Below are positions 22,913 through 33,900 of a stretch of DNA of 64,000 nt, one piece after another. The notes under the pieces were generated by a model that worked only from the letters and a program-made list of their open reading frames with translations, did no database searches and was not told the origin of the DNA. Location: positions 1,539,239-1,603,238 of the forward strand of contig NW_017804120.1 in the NCBI RefSeq assembly GCF_001625305.1. Reading direction: 5' to 3'. The stretch's first letter is position 1. Each line of letters begins with the position of its first letter. The stretch is from Branchiostoma belcheri (taxonomy: Eukaryota > Chordata > Leptocardii > Amphioxiformes > Branchiostomatidae). Both the position numbers and the translations under genes were made by a program.

Positions 22913-24009
22913 TCACCGTTGCACTGTAAAATGGCTCCGCCCCAGAGGCGCCGGCAAAAAACAGTGGTACATGTAAATGCCAGCAGAATCGCGGAGCTTC
23001 AGCAGATGGATCCGGGGGAAGACGAAGTCTGGTTCGGTGGGCTGCCATCCGCTGGTCTCGCACACCTCATCGAAGACGCTCCGTTCGTATTCTCCCATCC
23101 AGACCTCCTCGTGCGGCACGTACTCATTCGTTTCCCGTACGGGGTGACTCGAGAACGCGAACCCTGACGGCCACGTCAGAGCCTCCTTGTTGAACACTTC
23201 GGCCAGGGGAACCTCTATGTCGGCGTCATTGATGTCTGCCTTGACTCCGAGCTTCTCCATCGCCTCCAGAAAAACCTTGGATTTCTGCTCGACGAGGGTC
23301 TCGTAGCTGAGAGCAGCGTGGAAGAACTTGTCAGGCTCTTCCTCTTGTAGCTTCAAGGCGTGCTTCATTGCACCTTGCCACATCGTTATGATGTAGAAGG
23401 AGATGCTTTTGTTGTCTTGGTCGATCTTCAAGTCGTCTCCGAACACCTTGATGATGCCGTATTCTTTCTCCCATTTAAACCGTTGTCTTCCTGTCCTCAT
23501 GGCCTTCTGGAAGTTGCGGAAGTGACTGATTTTATTACGAAGCATAAGCCGAATGTGGGACTCGTAAAACTGCATGCCGTTCCTGTACAGAAACGCTGTT
23601 TTCGCTCGCGGGAGAGCCTTTGCCATCAATTTGCCGACGTAGAACTGGCTTGGGTGCAGAGAGTATATGATTGTTGAACGCTGCAGCGGGTCCGACTTGA
23701 GGAAGTAGTAGTTGAGGAGCGTGGTGATGTTTTTAATGAAGGCGGTTCACCAGTCACCTCAGCCCCTTCGGCGATGGCAGCGTACACTTCGGGCAGGTTG
23801 ACCGCCTGGACGTTCGGCAATGTGTTTGCTGCGTTCATGAAGAGCGTGGAACCGCAGCGTCCTGAAAAATGGATGAAAACAATACACACATTTTATTTCC
23901 ATTCCAACACTTATTACGTGCAAGATATTGCGACGAGACACACGCTTTTTTTAAAACTTATAACTATGCCGCCACCTACATAGACAAACACATGAACGGA
24001 CAACAGAAA

Positions 24010-24140
24010 TACTATTTTTCACCTGAGTAAAGTGAGGAAAGTTCGTGTTAAGAGCCTTTCCCAAAAGCACAAGGTCGGCGGCATGGCAGGAGTCGAACTC
24101 GGGACCTCTTGGTTCCAAGCAGAACGCCACACGACCCCAC
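24010..24140 (-). mobile_element. tRNA-derived SINE in P-loop gene intron
   Basis: Read on the - strand it gives a B-box (GAGTTCGACTCC), then a body with gggaaaggc and ctttcctcac, as in the + strand copy at 7263. Confidence 0.65.
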
Positions 24141-24269
24141 ATTTACAAACACATTTACAACTGTTATATCTTCCACGTAGTTAAAACATTTCTTTACTGA
24201 ACAGGTATAATAGAACATCCTGGAGGGACATGGCTACAGCCGCCATGCATCTACTCTGATGCCTGCGGC

Positions 24270-24305
<36 letters not shown>

Positions 24306-24689
24306 CAGGTACTAGGTATAAGCGAAGTGTTTTTGCCTGATGCTCGCAAAGACACCTTCCCCAGTCGTGTAGAAAGAGAACCCCAATGTTTTTACCAACC
24401 AGATGGGAAGACAAACAAACAGAAAGCTCACCTGTCATGTACAAGAAGATCTCCTGAACATGCTCGACTTCTTCAGCAATGGAATCAGCAACTTCTTGTA
24501 GCTTGGACAGAGGGATCATCAGGAGCTTCTCGGCATTCTCACGTTGGCCCTGAAAAAGTAGAGTCAATTCTAAGTGGACATTTTATGGAGGCAAATATAG
24601 AGAGTTGCATGCATCTACCTTGTTATAGTAACCCATACTACACCCGTTAAAGGCAAAAGACGTCTAATAGATGAAATCATTTGCATGTG

Positions 24690-24795
24690 CAACGCAAATA
24701 CACACACACACTCACACATACACACGTACACGGACACACATACACACACACACATACGCACACACACAAACACACGGGCACACACACACATACGC

Positions 24796-24837
<42 letters not shown>

Positions 24838-24852
24838 ACACACACACACACG

Positions 24853-24896
<44 letters not shown>
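24690..24896. repeat. (CA)n microsatellite beside a splice donor
   Basis: A CA-rich tract of about 200 bp directly abuts the donor of the exon at 24901-25166 (- strand). The paralogue has a short (CA)n at the same place (33451-33474). Confidence 0.9.
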
Positions 24897-24898
<2 letters not shown>

Positions 24899-25321
24899 AC
24901 CTGTAACAATTTACAGTACGGCCTCAGATCAACCCCTTCTGTCGTCTTCACCAATATAACCTCCTGGTGCTTAAAGTCGACTGTGTAGATAGAATACTCG
25001 TGGCCATGTTCCTTGAAGAATGCCACCACATCTTCAATCATTTCCTTTTCGGTGCCCTCCACGTCTTTGAAGTCATCTTTGACTTTGGCTAGTCCCTTGG
25101 TCATTAGCTGCTTCCAGGCTTGTTTCTTGACATGCTTGACTTGTTGTGTGTACACTTTACCGAAGTCTGGTCAGTGGATAAGGTATTAAAAAGCATGGTA
25201 AGAATATTTTCACGTGCATCTGCTTCATGTGGGTTTACTCCAAAGAGTGGATGGAGGTATAGTCTTTGTGTGTTTAACTTTGGTTAGTTACATAACTTTA
25301 GCACACATGTATTGTAAATAA

Positions 25322-25716
25322 GGCCATGTTGATTTGATTATATGGATGACATCCTCCGGGAGCCCCAAAACTGATGCGCGCGTGCGAATAAAAAAAAGTT
25401 TGGCAAAAAAAAAGTTACTTTTTCATTATGAAATCTACGTGATCATGAGGGTTGAGCAAATGGCACAGAATATGGTTTGGCGAATAATCTAGTCTTCAAG
25501 TTCATTTCTTTACAATTTCCTCTTTTTTCGTTTGATTTTGGCATTCTACGACATTGGTATAGTTTTTATTAATTTTTTTGTAACTTATGGTATATTTTTG
25601 CTCATTTTGCAACTGTTTTGTACGATTTACAGTATGGTTGAAAACTTTTTTTTTTGGAAACGGCCGAAAATTCATGCGCGCGCGGATGTCATCCATATAA
25701 TCAAATCAACATGGCC
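25322..25716. mobile_element. MITE family B, full copy
   Basis: The ends GGCCATGTTGATTTGATTAT and ATAATCAAATCAACATGGCC are perfect inverted copies. TAA flanks it on both sides (25319-25321 and 25717-25719). It lies in the first intron of the damaged P-loop gene. Confidence 0.85.
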
Positions 25717-26384
25717 TAAAGAAGAAACAAAAGTAAAAAAAAAATCAAATCCAAATAGACACACAAGAAATTCAATATACACGGGCTAACTAATCAATGA
25801 AGTAATACAATCAAATAACAAAATGATTCCAATTGATTATGCAAATGCCATCCTCATTTGCCTAATTTATATCAGTTAATCATCTTCTCCACCCAATGGC
25901 AGCCTTATCTTGACAAAGGTCATTCTGGTATTTCCGCATAAATTATGTAAATGAGTTCTAATTTGCATAAGTTTTGTTTAATGATGTTTCATATTCACCT
26001 TCGTCGTTGTCACAGTCGTCTTCTTCTTCCTTGTTTAGTTTCGTCGGGTCTTCTTTGTCCTTGGTCACAAACTCAACTTGTTCAAGTTGTTGTACGTCCG
26101 CCATTTTACCGAAGCCTGGTCAATGGATAAGGTAATGAAAAACATGGTAAGACTTAACTATAGTAACGACTCTCACTAGCCCACACATTAAGATTGATTA
26201 TTTAATTCCTGATCAGTAGTAAGTAACAATTCTATGTAATCTATACACTCTACAATATTCTATAACAGCCTCTAGTTTAATTTTCCGGACTTAAATTCAA
26301 TTCCGGACTAATTCCATATCTCGGCAACCTTACATCTAGATGGACTAATATTGTAAACTATAAGTAAAAACTAGAAAGGTAACA

Positions 26385-26640
26385 TTTGCAAAGCAAATGC
26401 ATAATGTTTACCTTCGCATATGGTTTGCTCTTCTTACTCAAATACATGTACATTCATATATATACGGTCAGACAGGAGTCTACATCCCTCCTATAAACTT
26501 GCAACATGATGTAACCCAACACCAGTTACCAAGGTGACAGACATCAACAAATCAGGCCATTGGCCAGGTCAGAGGTTAGTGTTTGGGACAGAAGAAGAAA
26601 CGTAGTAAAAACAATATGTTTTCCTTCGGTAAACATAATA
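26385..26640. mobile_element. Family C element, inverted copy
   Basis: It starts with gcaaagcaaatgcataatg, then tttaccttcg, and ends with aacaatatgttttccttcgg, then taaacataat. This is the reverse orientation of the copies at 7003 and 16620. Confidence 0.6.
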
Positions 26641-28305
26641 ATGTAAGAAATATATAGACGTAGCAGTCATCAAGGACCCCTTGGGGTTTAACCCAATTCT
26701 GTAGAATTCTGTATAGAATTCTGGCTGCAGTTCCCAGAATTCTAAAATCCATGCTGCATTTACAGAATTCCCCGTAGAATATTGATATCTGTGAGCCAAA
26801 ATTGCGACTTTACGGACTAAAAACGCCCACGGATGCTTATTTTATATATTGTATATAGGCGAATGTCGGACACTTCTGCCCCCAGCCGACCAGGACGTTT
26901 CGGCCTCAGACCGAGGACATTTCGGACCCACATCGTAGACGTTTCGGACCCTCACCGTAGACGCTGAAAACGCACCGTAGACGCACAAATAACTCTATTT
27001 CATGACATAAACTTCCAATTCCTATATTTGATGGGGAGCTGGGTGCCTTCGGCGGGCGGACGCGCGCACGACGTCCGCGGGCGGTTGTTAAGAGGAAGCC
27101 GGTCTGCGGTCAGGCGTTGGCTACATTTTTCAAGCAAAACGTCGGAAGGTTGTGACTTCCCTCTGTAGGAAGAGTACCGTAGATCTAGTGCGATTTAGAG
27201 ACGACAGCCTGTATTCAAATCCAACCAGCCCACTACATCGTAGGCTCCAGGTATCTATACGGTGCTGGGAGCACTGTCCGCCCGCCCAGGTACATAAGGA
27301 CGCGCTGGGGTATTTTACGGGTCGGTTTCAATTAGTTCACCTCTACATTACTGCAATAATTACTAGCCAGGGAAACACACAGATGATATATATTAGCCAG
27401 CACACCTGGCTAATATATACCAGATATATATTAGCCAGCACACCTGGCTAATAATATATATCATATCTGTGTGTGGTGAAAGTAAAAGGTGAAAAATTGC
27501 TATCGGGCAAAAGTCGCGTCTTCTCTTTTCTTCTTTATTTCACGTCTTCAGGCTAATCGTTCATCACGATCCGATTGACAGAAAAGGGGGCGTTGTTCAG
27601 GACGCCACCATCACACCGGGTTAAGATGACAAAACACAGTTTTCGCCCTATGGGGATTCCTATAGTTAAGCACCCCGAGGTGACTCACTTCGACGCGGTA
27701 AAAATTATAGTAGGGTGCACTAGAGAACCACGGCCAACTAATATGTTGAAATATAGGCTATATTCTACAAAATAACTGAAAACCAAAAAAAGTTATCGTT
27801 TTTTAACATAATGACGACCACTTTGATTTGGCCCTCTACCTGGGTCAACGGAACTTCAGCCGGCTCACCCCGGAACGCGGTTGCATAATGCCGCGCATTT
27901 ATACACGAACAGGGAAATCTTCACAATCCAACTCATACAGTGTACAAGCCGATACCTTTCTATACCACATAGCGCAGTTCATTCATGGCTACCTCTCACA
28001 TAAGTCGCTCTAGCCAGGATGCAAGAGGTTTATCTGCACTACTTTCTATAACCGTGTCCCATAAATACTGTGTTCTGCGGCCTTAATAGGACACAGCAAG
28101 ATACAATAGGGAAAAATCACCGCTTGCTTTCGGGCCAAAAAAAATTAAAGTCATGCGATCCCTTTTCCTTTGTCTTCTTGACCTATCTAGTCGGACACCA
28201 TGATGACAGAAAGGGGGGCGTTGTTACAAACGGAAAATGAAGAGAGCGCGATTTTAGGGCCAATAACGTTAACCCCCAGTCCTTGGCTTCTTTGGTCGGA
28301 AAACA

Positions 28306-28505
28306 CCAGACTTCTTTTGCAGGCTGAATAAATCGTAGAAATCGGCCTAAAAAGGGTATTAATTCTCTCAAGGTAGCCGGCCATCGACGATCAAATTGGC
28401 CTGCGAAAAATTTGATCGTCGATGGCCGACTACCTTCTCTCGCCAATTAATACCCTTTTTGGGCCGATTTCTACGATTTATTTAGCCTGCAAAAGAAGTC
28501 TGGTG
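28306..28505. mobile_element. Long hairpin element
   Basis: Arms of about 90 bp (cagacttcttttgcaggct, aatcgtagaaatcggcc, gtagccggccatcgacgat and complements) surround a short loop at about 28395-28412. A half copy lies at about 46537-46635. Confidence 0.7.
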
Positions 28506-29342
28506 GAGACTAGGTGTTGTTGCAGGCGTGAACAAAGAATTATATTAGAAGACAAAAAAATAGTGTCCAATGCCTACCAGTCCTTGGCATCTTGTTCGGA
28601 CAATACGACTTGATTGGCAAAAAAAGGGGGTACGGTGGTGACCTACGATGAAGACGACGTACAAAGCTTTATCATATTAGATCACAACGTAAGGGGTTGA
28701 GATGGTAAAACTTCACTCTAGAAGAACACTTGATTCGGCCCCGGATCCGTCAGTGATCTAATATGTTATGTTGGATTACGATCTGTCTTTAGATAAATCT
28801 AAACATGGAGGAAGATTGTCGTAAGTATTATATATTGTCTGGTGGCGACATGAATATAAGTGTATAACTTGAGTGTGTCGCCACCGCGTCTTGTCACTAT
28901 ATATATCACTGTTTCAATAAAAAGAAAGAAAGATATTCAGCATGTTGTTTTACGATACAGTACGCGTTTGGTACAAACTTGTGTAATCTCTGACTAAGTA
29001 AAGCGGTCTCTATTGAGAACCATGTTGATTGCGGAATTCAATGGATTGTCAAGCGTAATAGAAGACGGGTATTTACCCATACACGCGCCTTATAAATTTT
29101 CCGAGTCGAGCATGTTCGTTGTTTTAGATGTAACTGTGGTAGGTCAATCAGTTTGCTGTTTTAAGATTTTATGTTCAAAAACTTTTACGGGGCCGAATCG
29201 TCCTCGGCTAAAAACGTATTTATGGGCGGTACCCCCCTCTCCCCCCCAAAAAACACAACAACATAAAAATACGCCTCACGTAGCTTGTTTTGGGCTATAT
29301 CAGTGGATGTCTTTTAAAACTATACATAATTAAAAGACGTAC

Positions 29343-29419
29343 CTGTGGACCAGTTGTGAAACACTGCTTGTCGTTTGACGATCAACCCCGTTCTGGTGAG
29401 GACGGACAAATGAACGCAG
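29343..29419 (-). other. 77-nt exon-like segment upstream of the damaged P-loop gene
   Basis: On the - strand, an acceptor (actttcag) and a donor (CCACAG|GTACGT) bound 77 bases. A near-identical segment of the same length with both sites lies at 36994-37070 upstream of the intact paralogue. It is probably a 5' exon, coding or noncoding. The coding exon at 26104 also begins just after an acceptor (cattgaccag). Confidence 0.45.
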
Positions 29420-29520
29420 CTGAAAGTATAGGGAACAGGCAATTGTAAACTGGATAGATTGGTTTTGATGAACGTATACTGGAATCTTTGTCGACTTCTG
29501 CACAAAGCAAAAGAATATCT

Positions 29521-29830
29521 AGGTCACGCATAATTAGCCTGGATGCCAGACTATTTTCATGACCCACAAAAGACAGCTTTTCGGCTCCAGGGCCAACATG
29601 CCACCAACGAAATTTTACCACAGCCATTCAGAAACCTCTAGTCTGGTTAACTATATATGACAGCAGGTCATGAAAAAGAGATTTAGGTCACGCATAATTA
29701 GCCTGGATGCCAGACTATTTTCATGACCCACAAAAGACAGCTTTTCGGCTCCAGGGCCAACATGCCAGCAACGAAATTTTACCACAGCCATTCAGAAATC
29801 TCTAGTCTGGTTAACTATGTAAAGGTGTCA
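29521..29830. repeat. Direct duplication, unit of about 164 bp
   Basis: The word aggtcacgcataattagcct starts at 29521 and at 29685, and about 135 bp after each is almost identical. A third, diverged copy lies near 37155-37260. Confidence 0.8.
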
Positions 29831-30949
29831 TTGCACCTGTTTTGTCCTCCCCTCCAACTATATATATTTACTCGTGGTTCATTTAAGTAAACAAACAAAT
29901 AAACAAACTATGAAAGCAGATCAGGAAATAGATGTCTGGATGTTTAAAAAATATACAGTGGACAAGGTACATATTGTTTTTTTCCATCCCTCAAGATTTT
30001 CACTTTTAAGTTACTTAAATTCATTCATACTACAACTTTAATTCCAACTAGATCTAGATGACTTGTACCTTGTCCACTATAGCTATAAATGTCAATAGTT
30101 GACAGATTTCCTTATCTAAAATATTCTTGAACATTTTACCGTTACTAATTCTAAATATTTTTAGATAGAAACACAGAGAAACAAAACGTATAGATTCAGT
30201 ATCTTTTATTTGTTGCCATTTTTACTCATGAGATTTCAGGGTAAAACAGCAAAATGTCAGAACAACGTAATACAAAAGCTGAGCTGGCAGAAGAAGTTGT
30301 TTTGATTACTAACTAAAGTAACTATGACAAGACCATGATCCTTCAATTTGCGCCAGATGATTTAACCATATGCATGGGCTAACAATAATGAAGACTTGAC
30401 AGAGACAGCACGCGTGTTCTACTTCTTAATAAACTTTAATCGTTTTAAAGTAATCCATACCTCATCCATAAAACAACTTTCTATTAACAATTTAAAGATC
30501 ATCCAGGTAAAAACTTAAAAAAGGAGACATAAACTCAATGACAAAAAAAACGTATCCGTACAATTCCGTTCCTTTATAAATGTACTAGCCAGCAAAGTCA
30601 CCAAAATTGTTCAAATTCACATCAATATATTAACACACCATCTTCAGACATCATGATTTAAGTTGCTGTAGGTATTATTTCACATGACCAAGGGCACAGA
30701 AACATCGCCCTGAAGCAGAAATTTTAGCTTATTAATCATAAACTCCATCACCACAACAATGCTGAGTCAGAAGTATTGGCACAAATTTCGAAAAAAAAAA
30801 TCGTTAATTGTGCTGTAAAATGCCCCGCCCCTGTGGCGCCGGCAAAAATAATCGTAGATGTCAACAGACCGGTCCCAAATGTCCATCACAATTAGAGGTT
30901 CAACCAATGAGAGAGCGGCAAGAAGCGGTTTGACCAATGAGAGAGATCT
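29831..30949. other. 3' flank of the intact P-loop gene; no gene seen
   Basis: The part from about 30287 to 30560 repeats 22340-22620 and is the duplicated 3' flank. A pair of inverted words (tggacaaggta at 29959 and taccttgtccacta at about 30066) marks a small inverted repeat. No exon was recognised. Confidence 0.5.
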
Positions 30950-33900
30950 TCAGCGGATGGATCCGGGGAAGACGAAGTCTGGTTCGGTGGGCTGCCATCC
31001 GCTCGTCTCGCACACCTCATCGAAGACGCTCCGTTCGTATTCTCCCATCCAGACCTCCCCGTGCGGCACGTACTCATTCGTTTCCCGTACGGGGTGACTC
31101 GAGAACGCGAACCCTGACGGCCACGTCAGAGCCTCCTTGTTGAACACTTCGGCCAGGGGAACCTCTATGTCGGCATCATTGATGTCTGCCTTGACTCCGA
31201 GCTTCTCCATCGCCTCCAGAAAAACCTTGGATTTCTTCTCGACGAGGCTCTCGTAGCTGAGAGCAGCGTGGAAGAACTTGTCTGGCTCTTCCTCTTGTAG
31301 CTTCAAGGCGTGCTTCATTGCACCTTGCCAGAGCGTTATGATGTAGAAGGAGATGCTTTTGTCGTCTTCATCGGTAGTCACGTCGTCTCCGAACACCACG
31401 ACAGAGTCGTAATCTTCCTGCCATTCATAGTTCTGTCGTCCTGTCTTCATGGCCTTCCGGAAGTTGCGGAAATGACGCATTTTATTATCGAGCATAAGCC
31501 GAATGTGGGACTCGTAAAACTGCATGCCGTTCCTGTACAGGAACGCTGTTTTCGCTCGCGGGAGAGCCTTTGCCATCAATTTGCCGACGTAGAACTGGCT
31601 TGGGTGCAGCGAGTATATTATTGTTGAACGCTGCAGCGGATCCGACTTGAGGAAGTAGTAGTTGAGGAGCGTGGTGATGTTTTTAATGAAGGCGGTTCCA
31701 GTCACCTCATCTCGGAAAAGTTCGTTTTCGTCGTCAGGGATGTCCAGTTCAGCCCAGTTGGCGGCTTCGGCGATGGCAGCGTACACTTCGGGCAGGTTAA
31801 CCGCCTGAACGTTCGGCAACGTGTTTGCTGCGTTCATGAAGAGTGTGGAACCGCAGCGCCCTGAAAAAAATGGATAGAAATTACACACATTTACAAAACT
31901 GTAATATCTTTGACATAGTTCAAACATTTCTTGGCTGTACGGGTAGATTCTCTCATAATACACATACCGAATATCACAGTTACGGTTGGCAATAGGAACC
32001 TATGGTCCCCATGTCCCTAAGTCCCCATGTCTTTAGTCCCCATGAAAGTACTTCCTCACATTTCAATCTCAAAAATTCTTCTGCACCAGAGAGCCAAAAG
32101 AGTCTGTTTCCCAAATGTAGAACGAAAACAGGGGGTTGACCAGCTCAAACTCTGACAACGCTGACAACAGTAAACAACCCTACATTTTACCTAATTTGCT
32201 CATGTATCCATCCGCCCTGGGCAGGCCAGACCTCATCACTTAGGTTTCTCATTGTGCCCACTAGACTGGTGATATGAACAAACTTTGGCCAAAGTATGAA
32301 TGTTTAGACCCTATATTTTTCTTCTAGCCAAAAGTCTCCAAACTACATCAAAATTTTCAAGAGAAAAAAGGATACTCAAAGATATTAACCAGGGACCACA
32401 TACACGGCCTAGCTCTGCCAGTTCAGAGGTGTCTCAACACATCCACATAGAGTCACCCAGACATTTTGTTTCATTTGACACTGTAAGGATTTTAGACACT
32501 GAACAAGACTATTTCTTGAGAGGGGTGAGGGAAGCCATATACATCAGGGGCCATCACCCTTCATTGAACCACGACGGGGGCTGACATCGTCTACCAGATA
32601 CCTTTGACCCAGTGTTGACGTCACACTTCAGAGAAGCCATGTAACAAGCTTCACTGGGTCAGTTTACTGAGGAAGACCAGAGTGACCGGTCGTAAGCTCT
32701 AGGTGAGAGAATTTTTTGTGTTGGACCAAAAGTTTTAACTTTAAACATGTAACTACCAACACAGAGGAACTTTCATGATTGCAAGGACCACATTTTGGAG
32801 GCCCCTACTGCGTAACGCAATTGTGACGTCTGCCCACCTGTCATGTACAAGAAGATCTCCTGAACATGCTCAACTTCTTCAGCAATAGAATCAGCGACTT
32901 CTTGTAGCTTGGACAGAGGGATCATCAGGAGTTTCTCGGCATTCTCACGTTGACCCTGAAAAAACAAGATGATGCAATTGTCATTTCAGGGAGACAAATA
33001 TAGAGTTGCAACCACCCACCTTGTGAGAGTAACCCATACTACACCCGTTTTTAGGGCAACGGACATCAAACAGATGAAAACTGATGATATGAACAAAATT
33101 TGGCCACTAGTATCCCTGGAAGGGGTGAAAATCCTCGATTCTGACTTCTTTGCAAGAGGAGTAAAGGAGGCGGTTTACATAAGAGCTCACAGACCTATCC
33201 TGAACAGAGACGAGGGGCGACACAAGATATCTGGCACGTATGACCCGCTACTACGGTCACGTGTCTCTGACGTCACGTTCCAAGAGTAGACGGGTCCATT
33301 CCGTGAACAAGGTTGATGGAGTCAACCGAAAATTTGGGTAAGTTCCAATTCTGTAATCTCAGTGTTGGAAGTTAAAGCTTAGTCTTTATTTCATAATGAT
33401 TTGTACCAACACAGATGGACTTTCATGCTAAGATGGAATCATGTGCATGTACACACACACACACACACACACACTTACCTGTAACAATCTACAGTACGGC
33501 CTCAGGTCAACCCCTTCTGTTGTCTTCACCAATATAACCTCCTCGTCCTCAAAGTCGACTGTGTAGATAGAATACTCGTGGCCATGTTCCTTGAAGAATG
33601 CCACCACATCTTCTATCACTTCGACTTCGGTGCCCTCCACCTCTTCGAAGTCATCGTCGACGTCGGCTTGCTCCTTGCTCAACAGCTCCCAGTCTTCTTT
33701 TTCGATGTACGTGACTTGTTGTGTGTACACTTTGCCGGCGTACTCTGGTCAGTGGATAAGGCAGTAAAGATTGTTATTGTTATGCTGTTATTTAAGCGGA
33801 TGTTGTTGTAAATACATGTTGTAATTGTCGCTATTAAGTTAACTTGTAATTGATTATATTTCATGTTTTAAATGTAATGTTAAAGGACTCCACGAAGATT

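Larger units (their letters stand above)
22913..26104 (-). pseudogene. Damaged paralogue of a P-loop sulfotransferase-like gene
   Basis: Exon equivalents: 25999-26104, 24901-25166, 24432-24549, then 23861 down to about 22995. The first three exons are open and in phase. In exon 4, relative to the paralogue at 30950-31860, there are in-frame losses of about 42 and 9 bases near 23760, a 2-base gain near 23750 that shifts the frame, and an extra G at 23014-23018 that moves the stop to 22913. The P-loop GRCGSTLF is intact but is separated in frame from the rest (YRNGMQFYESHIRLM). Sequence error is possible, yet three separate changes in one exon favour decay. The N-terminal exon is short (35 codons) compared with 123 in the paralogue. 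Confidence 0.7.
26105..29342. other. Spacer between P-loop genes: repeats, no gene seen
   Basis: It contains a family C copy (26385-26640), nested TA-rich palindromes at 27380-27470 (ttagccagcacacctggctaa twice), a hairpin element at 28306-28505, and a repeated word (gacagaaa, then ggggcgttgtt) near 27577 and 28205. No coding exon was recognised. Confidence 0.55.

Noticed and set aside
24615..25155. Cys/Val-rich and Thr/His-rich ORFs
   Set aside because: They are translations of a (CA)n tract. Only the exon at 24901-25166 on the - strand has real coding character.
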